Assembly: GCF_025506335.1 (NCBI RefSeq)
Contig: NZ_JANZYO010000005.1
Location: forward strand, 448,498-512,497
Reading direction: 5' to 3'
Length of the DNA: 64,000 nucleotides
DNA from: Mumia quercus
GTDB lineage: Bacteria; Actinomycetota; Actinomycetes; Propionibacteriales; Nocardioidaceae
The translations under genes and the position numbers were made by a program. This document shows positions 34,962-44,571 of the stretch, piece by piece. The stretch's first letter is position 1, and every line of letters begins with the position of its first letter. The notes below the pieces were generated by a model. It worked only from the letters and a program-made list of their open reading frames with translations, was not told the DNA's origin and did not search any database.

Positions 34962-35996
34962 ATGACGTCCTCGCTGGAGCCCACCACGACCGCGCCGCTC
35001 CCCGTCGTGCTCGACGTCGACACGGGGGTGGACGACGCCCTGGCCGTGATGTTCGCGGTCCGCAGCCCCCGTCTCGACCTCCGCGCGATCAGCTGTGTGG
35101 CGGGCAATGCCGACGTGGACCAGGTGGTCGCCAACACGCTCGCGGTCCTCGACGCGCTCGACGCCCCTGACGTCCCTGTGGGCCGTGGCGCCGAACGCCC
35201 TCTCGTGGGGCCGTCTCGGGACGCGCGCCACATCCACGGCGCGGACGGCATGGGTGACCAGCGGCTGCCGGCGTCGGCGCGCTTGGCGGCCGACGGCGGC
35301 GCGATCGACCTGATGCGGCGGGCGATCCTGGAGTCTCCGGACCCGGTGACGCTCGTGCCGCTGGCCCCGATGACCAACGTCGCGCTCCTGCTGCGCGCCT
35401 ATCCCGAGGTCCGCGACAACCTCGCCGGCATCGTGCTCATGGGTGGCGCCGTGGAAGGCGGCAACGCGACGGCGGTCGCCGAGTTCAACGTGTGGCACGA
35501 CCCGGAGGCCGCGGCGATCGTGCTGGGTGCGGGTGTACCCGTGACGATGTACGGGCTCGACGTGTTCTCTCAGGTCGTCGTCGAGGCGCAGACGTACGAG
35601 GTGCTTCACGGCGACCCCGACCCGGCCGTGGCGCTGGCGGGGCGGCTGCTCGCGCACTCCCACGACGTGATCCGCAGCGACCCGCGCGTCGGTCACGGCG
35701 GCCTGCTGGGTGACGCCGGTGCGGTCTGCATGGTGGCGCAGCCCGACCTCCTGACCACCGGCCGGTGGCCGGTCCACGTGGAGCTGGCACCGGGGCGTTC
35801 GCGCGGGCAGACGGTCGTGGACCGCCGCTTCGTGCTTGGGGAGGACGCGGTCCACGGGGTGGACTCCCTGGGTCATCTCGTCGACGTCGCGGTCGGGGTC
35901 GACGCCGAAGGCGTACGCGACCTGTTCCTGACGACGATCTGCGCGGGCCCAGGCGCCTCGCAGGTCGATGACGCGGCCCGCGCGGTCCAACGGTGA
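34962..35996 (+). CDS. Nucleoside hydrolase (IU-type)
   Basis: A 344-residue ribonucleoside hydrolase that splits nucleosides into base and ribose. The calcium-binding N-terminal motif is LDVDTGVDDALAV; also visible are HIHGADGMGD, VTLVPLAPMTNVALLL, VLMGGAVEGGNATAVAEFNVWHDPEAA and the C-terminal catalytic D/H region DRRFVLGEDAVHG. TACCGT (34950-34955) ends six bases before the ATG. Its stop overlaps the ribokinase start by four bases, giving a two-gene salvage unit that yields ribose 5-phosphate. Confidence 0.9.
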   Translation: MTSSLEPTTTAPLPVVLDVDTGVDDALAVMFAVRSPRLDLRAISCVAGNADVDQVVANTLAVLDALDAPDVPVGRGAERPLVGPSRDARHIHGADGMGDQRLPASARLAADGGAIDLMRRAILESPDPVTLVPLAPMTNVALLLRAYPEVRDNLAGIVLMGGAVEGGNATAVAEFNVWHDPEAAAIVLGAGVPVTMYGLDVFSQVVVEAQTYEVLHGDPDPAVALAGRLLAHSHDVIRSDPRVGHGGLLGDAGAVCMVAQPDLLTTGRWPVHVELAPGRSRGQTVVDRRFVLGEDAVHGVDSLGHLVDVAVGVDAEGVRDLFLTTICAGPGASQVDDAARAVQR

Positions 35997-36832
35997 GCCT
36001 CGCCGAGGAGGGCTTCCCGACGGGTGCCGTCGTCGTGGTCGGCTCGCTCAACGTCGACCTCGTCACGAGCGTCGCTCGCCACCCGTCGCCGGGGGAGACC
36101 GTCCTCGGCAGCGACCTCGTCCGGCTCCGCGGAGGTAAGGGCGCCAACCAGGCGTTGGCGGCGCGACGTGCGGGGGCCGGAGTGACCATGGTCGGCCGGG
36201 TGGGCGACGACGGCGACGGCGAGGCGTACCGGTCGGCGCTGGCCGAGGCCGGGGTCGACGTCACGTTCCTGCAGACGACGCCGGGCGTGCCGACGGGGAC
36301 GGCCCTCATCGTGGTCGACCCGACGGGTGAGAACGCGATCGTCGTGGCCGCCGGGGCGAACGCGCGGCTCGAGGCCGATGACGTCCGTTCGGCCCGCGCA
36401 GCCCTCGAGGGTGCCGACGTCGTGCTGGTGCAGCTGGAGATCGGGGACGAGGCCGTACGCGCGGTGGCCGAGGTGGCCGCGACCACCGGGACCCGGCTCG
36501 TGCTCAACGCCTCGCCCGTGCGTGACCTGCCGCGGTCCTTGCTGGCGCAGGCCGATCCTGTGGTGGTCAACGAGCACGAGGCGCAGGCGTTCGGGCTGAG
36601 CGGCGCCGACGACGGCGTCTGCGTCACGCTGGGCGGCCGCGGGGCGACGTGGGGCGGCACCACGGTGCCCGCGCCGCGCGTGGCGGCGGTGGACACGACC
36701 GGCGCCGGTGACGCGTTCGCGGGTGCGCTGGCGTCCGCGCTGGCGGCCGGGGCGGGACGCGAGGACGCGCTGCGTGCGGCGGTCGCTGCCGGGGCCGAGG
36801 CGACGACCTGGTCGGGTGCCCAACCGGTGTGA
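35993..36832 (+). CDS. rbsK: Ribokinase (PfkB family)
   Basis: A 279-residue sugar kinase that starts at GTG 35993 within the nucleoside hydrolase stop (GTGA). It carries the PfkB N-terminal motif SLNVDLV, the substrate loop RGGKGANQALAARRAG, and the C-terminal motif VDTTGAGDAFAGALA with the catalytic Asp. It is slightly shorter than E. coli RbsK (309). Coupling to a nucleoside hydrolase suggests that it phosphorylates ribose freed from nucleosides rather than imported ribose; no ribose ABC transporter is nearby. Confidence 0.88.
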   Translation: MSLAEEGFPTGAVVVVGSLNVDLVTSVARHPSPGETVLGSDLVRLRGGKGANQALAARRAGAGVTMVGRVGDDGDGEAYRSALAEAGVDVTFLQTTPGVPTGTALIVVDPTGENAIVVAAGANARLEADDVRSARAALEGADVVLVQLEIGDEAVRAVAEVAATTGTRLVLNASPVRDLPRSLLAQADPVVVNEHEAQAFGLSGADDGVCVTLGGRGATWGGTTVPAPRVAAVDTTGAGDAFAGALASALAAGAGREDALRAAVAAGAEATTWSGAQPV

Positions 36833-36950
36833 TCGCCGGTGTGATCTTCTCCCCAGCAACCGGTCGTCCCCAGCCGCGGCGCGCGTCCCCGATCCTGTCC
36901 GCCTCGGCTCCTAGGGTGGGACACGGATCTTCGACCCCGGGAGGTGCGCA

Positions 36951-38084
36951 TTGAGGTTCGTCGCCACAGCAGACTGGCAGCTCGGCATGACCGCGCACTA
37001 CCTCGACGACGACGCACGCCCACGCTTCCAGCAGGCGCGCCTCGATGCCGTCCGTCGCATCGGCGAGCTCGCTGAGGCGCGGGGTGCGGCGTTCGTCGTC
37101 GTCTGCGGTGACGTGTTCGAGTCCAACCAGCTCGACCGCAGCATCGTCGCCCGTACGTTCGAGGCGCTGCGGTCCTTCACCGTCCCCGTCGTCCTCCTCC
37201 CCGGCAACCACGACCCTCTCGACGCGGCGTCGATCTACGACTCCCGAGCCTTCCAGGACCTGGCGCCGGACCACGTGCACGTCCTGCGCGACAGCGCACC
37301 GTACGCGGTGGTCGACGGCGCCGAGATCGTCGGCGCCCCGTGGTTCAGCAAGCACCCCACGCGCGACCTGGTCGCCGACGCGTGCGCGAGCCTGGGGCCC
37401 ATGCCGGAGGGCGTCGTCAGGGTCGTCGCCGGCCACGGTGCCGCCAGCACGCTCAACCCCGACCGCGACGCCGTCGCGGCCATCGACGTCCCGGCGCTGC
37501 GCAAGGCGCTCGACAACCACCTCGCGCACGTCGTCGTGCTCGGTGACCGCCACTCGACGACCGAGGTCGAGGACCGCATCTGGTACGCCGGCGCGCCGGA
37601 GGTCACCCACCGCCGTGAGACCGATCCCGGCAACGTCCTCGTCGTCGACGTCGACCCTGGCTCGGGCGGAGTCACCGTCGAGCGCGAGCGCGTCGGTCGG
37701 TGGCGGTTCGAGGTGGTGAGCGCTGAGCTGGGATCCCGCGAGGACGTCGACGCGTTCGCGCAACGGTTGCGCGCGCTGCCCGACAAGGAGCGCACCGCGG
37801 TGTGGCTGACCCTGCGCGGGACGCTGTCGACCGCCGAGGCGACGCGCCTGGAGGAGGTCCTCGAGGAGGCGCGCGCGCTCTTCGCCAGGCTCGACGCCTG
37901 GGAGCGTCACACCGACCTGGCGGTGCTCCCCGACGGCCACGACTTCGCCGACCTCGGCCTGAGCGGGTTCGCGCAGGCCGCGCTCGACGAGCTCGTCGAC
38001 CTGGCGACCTCGGAGACGGAGTCCGCCCGCACGGCGCAGGACGCCCTCGGCCTGCTCTACCGGCTCGCGGGAGCCGGCCGGTGA
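36951..38084 (+). CDS. SbcD/Mre11-like metallophosphoesterase
   Basis: A 377-residue protein starting at TTG 36951 with GGGAGG upstream. The calcineurin-like motifs are FVATADWQLGM (Asp, His replaced by Gln-Leu region), VVCGDVFESN, LLPGNHDPL, GHG and a final VVLGDRHST in place of the usual GHxH. These differences mean that metal coordination may be altered. The region after 240 is a helical cap. It is coupled (GTGA) to an SbcC-like ATPase, as in the nuclease-ATPase pairs of DNA end processing. The partner's lack of a zinc hook sets it apart from classical SbcCD. Confidence 0.8.
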   Translation: MRFVATADWQLGMTAHYLDDDARPRFQQARLDAVRRIGELAEARGAAFVVVCGDVFESNQLDRSIVARTFEALRSFTVPVVLLPGNHDPLDAASIYDSRAFQDLAPDHVHVLRDSAPYAVVDGAEIVGAPWFSKHPTRDLVADACASLGPMPEGVVRVVAGHGAASTLNPDRDAVAAIDVPALRKALDNHLAHVVVLGDRHSTTEVEDRIWYAGAPEVTHRRETDPGNVLVVDVDPGSGGVTVERERVGRWRFEVVSAELGSREDVDAFAQRLRALPDKERTAVWLTLRGTLSTAEATRLEEVLEEARALFARLDAWERHTDLAVLPDGHDFADLGLSGFAQAALDELVDLATSETESARTAQDALGLLYRLAGAGR

Positions 38085-40708
38085 GGCTCGTCCGGGTCAC
38101 GCTCCGCAACTTCCGGGGCGTCGAGGAGTCGACCGTGCGCTTCGGGGAGGGCGTGACCGTCGTCGTCGGCCCCAACGAGGTCGGCAAGTCGTCGGTCGCG
38201 GAGGCGGTCCGGCTGCTCCGCACCACCAAGTCGAGCTCGCGGAGCCAAGCCGTACGTGACGTCAAGCCCGTCGGCCGCGACGTCGGGCCGGAGGCCGAGA
38301 TCGAGCTGCGGACGGGGCCGTACGACGTCGTCTTCCGCAAGCGCTGGCTCAAGTCGCCGTCGACCGAGCTCGAGGTACGCGCTCCGGTCCGCGAGCAGCT
38401 CAGCGGCGACGAGGCGCACCAGCGGTTCACGCGCCTGCTCGAGGAGACGGTCGACGTCGACCTGTGGGAGGCGCTGGAGGTCGTCCAGGGAGAGTCGCTC
38501 GACCAGCCGTCGTTGGCAAGGATCTCGTCCCTCCACCGGGCGCTCGACGACTCGACGGGCGCCGCCGGCGACCACGACGCGCTGGTCGCCGCGATCACCG
38601 CGGAGTGCGAGAAGTACCTGACCGCGAGCGGCAGGCCGCGTGGCGACTACGCCCAGGCAGCTGCCGAGATCGCCGACCTCGAGTCTCAGCTCGACGTCCT
38701 TCGTGCGCGCAGCGCCGAGATGGACCGCTACGTCGAGGACTACGCCGCCACCCAGCAGGAGCACGAGCGGCTGTCGACGCTGTCGATCGAGGCTGACGCG
38801 CGGCTGCGACGTGCCGAGGACGCCGTGGTCGCGCTCGACGCGCTGCGTGAGCGTCTGCGCCGCGCCGAGGAGGACGCCGAGGTCGCCGAGCGGAGTCACG
38901 CGCACGCCGCGGACGCGCGCGACGACCGTGCGGCGCTCATTGCGGAGGTGGCACGTCGGGCCGCTGCCGTCAACACACTGAGCGCGCGCGTCCGTGAGGT
39001 GTCCGCGGCCCACGAGCAGTGCCAGAGCGTGGAGGCGCGTGCGCGCGCTGTCGCCGCAGCGGCCGCGAAGAGCGCCCGCGAGGCGCGCACCGCCGCCGAC
39101 GAGACGGCGGCCGCGCTCACCCGTCGTCGTGACGCGGCCGAACGCGCCGCGCTGTCCCAACGCCTCCGGCGCGCGGAGGTGGCCAGCCAGGAGAAGGCCC
39201 GGGCGCGCGCCGAGCGTGACGTCCTGCGCGTCGACGACGCGCTGCTGGAGCGCCTGACCGACCTGGCGACCGACCTCAAGGTCGCCGAGGGTGCGCGTCA
39301 GGCCGCTGCGGCCGGGCTCGTGGTGCGCGCGCTCGGCGACCAGCCCGTCGTCGTCGACGGCACGGTCCTCGGAGACGACCCGTACGAGGGCGTCGTGCTC
39401 GACGAGGTGCGGGTGCGTGTCGACGGGGTGGCAGAGGTCCTGGTCCGTCCGGGCACGCCACCGGCCGACCTGGAGCGCCGTGAAGTCGCTGCGCGCGAGA
39501 CCTTCGAGGCCGCCCTTCGGGTGGCCGAGGTCGACTCGCTGGCCGACGCTCGGTCGGCCCACGAGCGGCGCCGCGACGCTGACGCCCGGCTGGCCGCGGC
39601 CGAGAGCGCGTTGCGGGAGGCGTTGGACGGCGCCACGCTTGACGAGCTCACGGGCCGCCTCGCGACCCTGAGCAGCCGTAGCGCTGACGCCGGCGAGGAG
39701 GGCGTGCCTGCCGAGGACTCCGGCGCCGACGACGTTGACCTCGACGGCCTCGAGTCCGCCGCGGCATCTGCACGTCGGGCCGCCGAGGACGCCGACTCCG
39801 AGGCAGCAGGGGCACGCGACGCGCACGACGAGGCACGCGACGCGCTGGTCGCGGCCGCGGAGTCCGCGGTCCGCGCGCGCCAGGAGCTCGAGAGCGCCGA
39901 GCACGAGCACGAGCGCGCCGTCGCTCGCCTCGAGAGTGCACGGGCCGACCACAGCGACGACGCCCTGGACGAGGCCGTCGATGCGGCCGCGCGCGCCCGG
40001 GACGAGGCCCTCGCCGCCGCTGAGGCCGCGCGCCTGGCGGTAACCGCCGCATCGCCGGAGACTCTTGACATGGAGCTGACCAACGCGCGCGAGCTCGTCG
40101 AGCGGGTCGATCGCGACCTCACCCGCACCGACACGCGCGCCGTCGAGCTGCAGACGCTCCTCGACGACCGCGCCGGCGAGGGCATCCACGACCGGCTGGT
40201 CGACGTGAAGGCCGCTCTCGAAGCGGCGCGCGCGACGTACGAGCGTCTGCACCGTGCGGCCCAGGCCGCCGCGCTGCTGCGCGACACGCTGCTGCGGCAC
40301 CGCGACGAGGCACAGCGCCAGTACGTCGCTCCGTTCAAGCAGCGCATCGACCGGCTCGGCAAGGTGGTGTTCGGTCCCGACTTCGAGGTCGAGGTGAGCA
40401 CCGACCTCGCCATCGACAGCCGCACGCTGCGCGGCCGCACGGTTCCCTTCGCCTCGCTCTCCGGCGGGGCCAAGGAGCAGCTGGCGCTCCTCGGGCGTCT
40501 CGCCTGCGCCCAGCTGGTGGACCCGGACGAGGGAGCCCCCGTCGTCCTTGACGACACCCTCGGGTTCTCCGACCCGGCGCGGCTCGAGCGGCTCGCCGTC
40601 GTGCTCAACGACGTCGGCCGCACCGCGCAGGTCGTGGTCCTCACGTGCCAGCCCCGCCGCTTCCAGATGGTGGGCGGCGCGACCACGGTGAGCCTGACGC
40701 CGGCATGA
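38081..40708 (+). CDS. SbcC/Rad50-like AAA ATPase without zinc hook
   Basis: An 875-residue SMC-like protein. The N-terminal half of the ATPase has Walker A VVGPNEVGKSS. Two long coiled-coil arms run from about 200-395 and 480-740, very rich in Ala, Arg and Glu. The C-terminal half has the signature SLSGGAKEQLALLGR and Walker B VVLDDTLGFSD. Between the arms lies a beta-rich insert of about 60 residues (VRALGDQPVVVDGTVLGDDPYEGVVL) instead of the CxxC hook of Rad50/SbcC. Start GTG 38081 overlaps the metallophosphoesterase stop. The C-terminus overlaps the SRPBCC gene. Confidence 0.82.
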   Translation: MRLVRVTLRNFRGVEESTVRFGEGVTVVVGPNEVGKSSVAEAVRLLRTTKSSSRSQAVRDVKPVGRDVGPEAEIELRTGPYDVVFRKRWLKSPSTELEVRAPVREQLSGDEAHQRFTRLLEETVDVDLWEALEVVQGESLDQPSLARISSLHRALDDSTGAAGDHDALVAAITAECEKYLTASGRPRGDYAQAAAEIADLESQLDVLRARSAEMDRYVEDYAATQQEHERLSTLSIEADARLRRAEDAVVALDALRERLRRAEEDAEVAERSHAHAADARDDRAALIAEVARRAAAVNTLSARVREVSAAHEQCQSVEARARAVAAAAAKSAREARTAADETAAALTRRRDAAERAALSQRLRRAEVASQEKARARAERDVLRVDDALLERLTDLATDLKVAEGARQAAAAGLVVRALGDQPVVVDGTVLGDDPYEGVVLDEVRVRVDGVAEVLVRPGTPPADLERREVAARETFEAALRVAEVDSLADARSAHERRRDADARLAAAESALREALDGATLDELTGRLATLSSRSADAGEEGVPAEDSGADDVDLDGLESAAASARRAAEDADSEAAGARDAHDEARDALVAAAESAVRARQELESAEHEHERAVARLESARADHSDDALDEAVDAAARARDEALAAAEAARLAVTAASPETLDMELTNARELVERVDRDLTRTDTRAVELQTLLDDRAGEGIHDRLVDVKAALEAARATYERLHRAAQAAALLRDTLLRHRDEAQRQYVAPFKQRIDRLGKVVFGPDFEVEVSTDLAIDSRTLRGRTVPFASLSGGAKEQLALLGRLACAQLVDPDEGAPVVLDDTLGFSDPARLERLAVVLNDVGRTAQVVVLTCQPRRFQMVGGATTVSLTPA

Positions 40709-41169
40709 CCCCTCGTCACTACACGTTCGAGCGCACGTGGCGCGTCCCGGCGCCGCGGCACCTGGTCTTCGACGCGCTCGCCGACCTCGAGCACTATCCC
40801 CGCTGGTGGCCGCAGGTCCGTCGCGTCGTCGGGATCGACGAGGACACCGCCCGCGTCGCGGTGCGTTCGTTGCTTCCGTACACGCTCCACGTGACCCTCC
40901 ACCGCGCGCGGGCGGACAGCGCGTCGGGTCATCTCCTGGCGGAGATCGCGGGCGATCTGGAAGGGTGGGCGAGCGTGCGGACGCGTGTCGACGGCGACGC
41001 GACGTCCGTGCACTACGTCCAAGAGGTCGTCACCGCGCAGCACTGGATGAACGTCGCCGGTCCGTTCCTGTCCCCGGCCTTCCGCCTCAACCATTCCCTG
41101 ATGATGCGTGACGGCATCGCAGGGCTGACGCGCTATCTTGCTTCGTTGCACGACCTCGCGGTCGCCTAG
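40705..41169 (+). CDS. SRPBCC family (START-like) protein
   Basis: A 154-residue protein with the SRPBCC fold pattern: an opening HYTFERTWRVPAPRHLVFDALADLEHYPRWWPQV, a beta-rich middle and a final long helix FRLNHSLMMRDGIAGLTRYLASLHD. Such proteins bind lipids or hydrophobic ligands in an internal cavity. Its ATG overlaps the ATPase stop by four bases, so it is made together with the nuclease-ATPase pair. This partnership is unexpected, and the function is unknown. Confidence 0.82.
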   Translation: MTPRHYTFERTWRVPAPRHLVFDALADLEHYPRWWPQVRRVVGIDEDTARVAVRSLLPYTLHVTLHRARADSASGHLLAEIAGDLEGWASVRTRVDGDATSVHYVQEVVTAQHWMNVAGPFLSPAFRLNHSLMMRDGIAGLTRYLASLHDLAVA

Positions 41170-41222
41170 AGTGGCCGACGAGCACGCGCGCCCCCCGACC
41201 TCGACCCGCAGGAGACAACCCC

Positions 41223-41735
41223 GTGCACCGAGCGACACACGTCGCCCTCACCCTCGCCGCGCTCGCCCTGACCGGCTGCTCGTCGGCGGCCCAGCTGACG
41301 GGAACGGCCGCGAGCTCGTCGCCCGAGCCACCCCGGGAGTCGCGCAGCGCCGAGCTTCCGATCGAGGGCGTCTCGACCAAGCTGCCGAAGGTTGGTGACG
41401 AGATGCGCGCCTTCCGCAGCCCCAGCGGCAACATCGTCTGCCGGCTCGACGAGCGCAGCGCGCGCTGCGACATCGCCGACTACGCGTACGACCCGCCACC
41501 GCGACCCGAGGGATGCGGCAAGGGCTGGGGCGGCACGCTGCTCGTCACCGCGCAGGGGGCGGAGTTCACCTGCCGCGTGGCCTCGCTCGCCGGGAAGTCG
41601 CCCGAGCTGGCGTACGGGCGCTCCACGATCGTCGGTGACGTGGGGTGCACCAGCGCGCGTACGGGCGTGACCTGCATCCACCTGGAGTCGGAGCGCGGCT
41701 TCACGGTCTCGCGCGAGCGCACCGGCACCTTCTGA
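41223..41735 (+). CDS. Secreted lipoprotein (DUF6636-like)
   Basis: A 170-residue lipoprotein starting at GTG 41223 with AGGAGA seven bases upstream. The lipobox is LALTGC, with the lipid-modified Cys near residue 19, followed by a Ser/Pro-rich linker. The mature domain has FRSPSGNIVCRLD, ARCDIADYAY, CGKGWGGTLLV, FTCRVAS, DVGCTSARTGVTCIH; the paired cysteines suggest disulfides. The pattern resembles DUF6636 proteins. The function is unknown. It stands alone between the ATPase operon and secDF, with a strong terminator after it. Confidence 0.7.
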   Translation: MHRATHVALTLAALALTGCSSAAQLTGTAASSSPEPPRESRSAELPIEGVSTKLPKVGDEMRAFRSPSGNIVCRLDERSARCDIADYAYDPPPRPEGCGKGWGGTLLVTAQGAEFTCRVASLAGKSPELAYGRSTIVGDVGCTSARTGVTCIHLESERGFTVSRERTGTF

Positions 41736-41743
41736 CGCAGACG

Positions 41744-41782
41744 ACAAGGCCCGGTCTCGACATCGTCGAGACCGGGCCTTGT
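41744..41782. terminator. Strong bidirectional terminator hairpin
   Basis: An 18-base perfect stem (41744-41761 with 41765-41782; arms start ACAAGGCCCGG and end CCGGGCCTTGT) closes a 3-base loop. It lies between the convergent lipoprotein and SecDF genes, and its symmetrical sequence can stop transcription from both sides. Confidence 0.85.
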
Positions 41783-41796
41783 GCTGTCTCCGGCTG

Positions 41797-44103
41797 CTAC
41801 AGCGAGCCCGCCTCGCGTCCGCCCGCAGGGACGGTCGCGTACGGGTCGGCCGCGGCGACGCGGTCTTCCTTCGACTTCGGCCGGAACCGCTCCTCCAGGA
41901 GGAGCGCGATCGGCGAAGCCACGAAGATCGTCGCCAGCGTGCCGAGCGTCAGACCGAGCAGCAGCGCGATCGCGAACGGCTGCAGCGAAGCGCCACCCAG
42001 GATCGCGAGCGCGGCGAGGATGAACATCGCGCCGAGGCCGGTGTTCACCGTACGCGGGATCGTCTGCATGATCGCGTCGTTGAACGTCTTGCGCAGGCTG
42101 GAGCCCTCGCGGTGCTCGCGGAGGTTCTCTCGGATGCGGTCGAAGACGACGATGGTGTCGTTGACCGCCAGACCGATGATCGACAGGATCGCCGCGAGGA
42201 AGACGCCGTCGATCGACTCGCCGATCCAAGCGAAGATGCCGACGACCAAGGTCACGACCGAGGCGAGCGACAGCACGGCGGCCGACGCGAACGTCCACCG
42301 GAAGCGCACCGCCAGGTACAGCATCTGCGCCGCGAGCGCGATGATGAACGCGATGATCGCCTGGTTGCGGAGCTCTTCGCCCAGGCTCGGCCCGATCAGC
42401 TCGTCGCGCTCCTTCGTGACCTCGCCGGCCTTCTCGGCGAGCGCGTCCTGGATCTTGACGGCCTCGTCGTCGGTGATCTGGTCGGTCCGGACAGTGATGT
42501 TGTCCTGGTTGCCGGACTCTCCGCCGGACTCCTGAACGACCGCGCTCGGGAACCCGGCGTCGGAGACGATCTCGCGCGCCTCGTCGGCGGAGATCGCCTT
42601 GGTGACCTGGAAGTCCAGGATCCGGCCGCCGGTGAACTCGACGCCCAGGTTGAGCCCTTGCGTGACGATGCCGGTGACGGCGAGGACGAGGGCCACCACC
42701 GTCACGACGACCCACGTGCCAGCCTTGCGCATGAGGAAGGGGCCCTTGGTGACGAGCCACTCGCGCAGGCGCCCCGTGCCGGAGAGGCCGGTGATCGCCG
42801 GCCGGTTCTTGGCGAACGACCGCCGCACCGCCCAGTCGGTGAGGACGCGTGCGATGACGAGGGCGGAGACCATCGAGGCGATGGTGCCGATGGACAGCGT
42901 GACGCCGAAGCCCTTCACCGGCCCGCTGGCCAGGAAGAACAGCAGGCCTGCCGCGATGAGCGTCGTCACGTTGGAGTCGAGGATCGCCGACCAGGCCTTG
43001 TTGTAGCCGGTATCGAGAGCGCGGGAGAGTCCTTCGCCGCGCCGGCGCGCGTACTCCTCCCGCGCGCGCTCGAACACGAGAACGTTGGCGTCGATCGCCA
43101 GGCCGATCGCGAGCACGAAGCCTGCCAGGCCGGGCAGTGTCAGCGTCGCCCCGAGCCACAGGAGCATCGCGTACGACATCAGCGCGTACGAGCCGAGCGC
43201 GATGCTCGCCATGAAGCCCATCAGGCGGTAGACGAAGACGATGAAGAGCGCGGTGAGGACGACGCCGATGATCGCGGCCTCGAACGACGCCTCGATGGCG
43301 GCGTCACCGAGGGTGGCGCCGACCGTGCGCTGCTCGATGACCTCGACCGGGACTGGCAGGGCGCCACCCTCGATGAGGATGGCGAGGTCCTTCGACGTCT
43401 GCGAGGTGAAGTCACCGGTGATGCTGGTCGTCGAGCCCGCGCCCGCGCACAGCGACGGCTGGACCTGCGGCGAGGAGATGACCTCGTTGTCCAGCATGAT
43501 GGCGATCCGCTGACCGCCGGCGGTGTTGGCGCACGCGTCCTGGACGAGCTTCTGCCAGCCTGGCGTGCCTTCCTTGTTGAACTTGACGTTGACGACCCAC
43601 TGGAGCGACTGCTGCTCCTGCTCGGACTTCGCGCTGGTGACGCCGTTGCCGTCGAGCTCCTGCGGTCCGACGATGATCGGGTTGCCGTCCTCGTCCTTGA
43701 CCACGGTCTGGCCCTCGGTGGACTTGGCGCCCTCCGGCGCGGGGCCGATCACGTTGTGGAAGGTCAGCTGAGCCGTCTGGCCGATGACCTCGGCCGCCTT
43801 GCGGGGATCCTGGACGCCGGGCAGCTCGACGATGATGCGGCGCTCGCCCGAGCGGGCGAGAGTCGGCTCGGAGACACCGAGGGCGTCGACACGTCCGCGC
43901 AGGACCTCCAGCGCGCGGTCGGTCGACTCCGAGTCAGCCTTGGTGCGTGCGCTGTCTTGGGTCTCGAGGACGATCTGGGTGCCGCCTCGCAGGTCGAGCC
44001 CGAGGCGTGGGGAGAAGTTGAGGGCGACGATCGCCGAGATGACGAGGACGGCGAGTGCCGCAACCGCACGCCACAGGGGCGCGCGGGAATCTGGACGTGA
44101 CAC
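41797..44103 (-). CDS. secDF: SecDF fusion, Sec translocase accessory protein
   Basis: A 768-residue fused SecD-SecF. The SecD half has LGLDLRGGTQIVLE after the first helix, the P1 periplasmic domain (VDALGVSEPTLARSGERRIIVELPGVQDP), and the membrane core with FVLAIGLAIDANVLVFERAREE. The SecF half has TGGRILDFQV and FLAAILSIIGLAVNDTIVVFDRIREN. The proton-coupled Asp of TM4 (AIDAN) and its SecF counterpart are present. There are twelve membrane segments. SecDF uses the proton motive force to pull exported proteins out. A stand-alone fused copy often coexists with separate secD-secF near yajC in actinobacteria; that second set is not in the window. Confidence 0.92.
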   Translation of the reverse strand: MSRPDSRAPLWRAVAALAVLVISAIVALNFSPRLGLDLRGGTQIVLETQDSARTKADSESTDRALEVLRGRVDALGVSEPTLARSGERRIIVELPGVQDPRKAAEVIGQTAQLTFHNVIGPAPEGAKSTEGQTVVKDEDGNPIIVGPQELDGNGVTSAKSEQEQQSLQWVVNVKFNKEGTPGWQKLVQDACANTAGGQRIAIMLDNEVISSPQVQPSLCAGAGSTTSITGDFTSQTSKDLAILIEGGALPVPVEVIEQRTVGATLGDAAIEASFEAAIIGVVLTALFIVFVYRLMGFMASIALGSYALMSYAMLLWLGATLTLPGLAGFVLAIGLAIDANVLVFERAREEYARRRGEGLSRALDTGYNKAWSAILDSNVTTLIAAGLLFFLASGPVKGFGVTLSIGTIASMVSALVIARVLTDWAVRRSFAKNRPAITGLSGTGRLREWLVTKGPFLMRKAGTWVVVTVVALVLAVTGIVTQGLNLGVEFTGGRILDFQVTKAISADEAREIVSDAGFPSAVVQESGGESGNQDNITVRTDQITDDEAVKIQDALAEKAGEVTKERDELIGPSLGEELRNQAIIAFIIALAAQMLYLAVRFRWTFASAAVLSLASVVTLVVGIFAWIGESIDGVFLAAILSIIGLAVNDTIVVFDRIRENLREHREGSSLRKTFNDAIMQTIPRTVNTGLGAMFILAALAILGGASLQPFAIALLLGLTLGTLATIFVASPIALLLEERFRPKSKEDRVAAADPYATVPAGGREAGSL

Positions 44104-44172
44104 GAGAAGGCTCCGGGATTCTGGAGAGGACGGCGCACCGACGGCGCGCGAGGACGGGGCGAGGTGACGCCG

Positions 44173-44532
44173 TCAGCGCGGGGGTGCGCGTCCGAGGACC
44201 CCACCCGGCACGACGGTGAGTGGAGCGGCGGTGGAGCCGCCCGTCTCGTCGGCGCGGGCGTCGTCACCCGGCACGTCGGCCGAGGAGGGGAGCGTGGCCG
44301 GGACGGGGCCGAGCGCGGTCTTCTCGTGGTGCGCGCGGGTGCCGACGTCGATCTTGTGGATCGCGGCCTTCCAGCCCGTCAGCCCACGCTCGGAGCCGGT
44401 GCCCGCGTCCGTCGACGACGTCGCGTGGCTGCGGGGTGTCGAGGCGGACGCGGTGCCGCCCAGCATGAGGAGAAGTCCCGAAAGTGCTGCCGCCACCAGG
44501 ACGGCAGGCAGACGCGGGACGTTCCTGAGCAC
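44173..44532 (-). CDS. Small secreted protein of unknown function
   Basis: A 119-residue protein starting at GTG 44532, six bases after TAGACT (44539-44544, minus strand), which points to a leaderless transcript. The first 31 residues are a signal peptide with a hydrophobic core (VLVAAALSGLLLMLGG) and an AxA-like site after ASA. The mature part is short, hydrophilic and low in predicted structure, with His- and Asp-rich stretches. No family is recognised. Its GC-rich complementary strand carries longer open frames that I regard as artefacts. It lies upstream of secDF. Confidence 0.5.
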   Translation of the reverse strand: MLRNVPRLPAVLVAAALSGLLLMLGGTASASTPRSHATSSTDAGTGSERGLTGWKAAIHKIDVGTRAHHEKTALGPVPATLPSSADVPGDDARADETGGSTAAPLTVVPGGVLGRAPPR

Positions 44533-44571
44533 CTCAGCAGTCTAGCCTGACGGGCCGAGCAGCCGAGGCGC

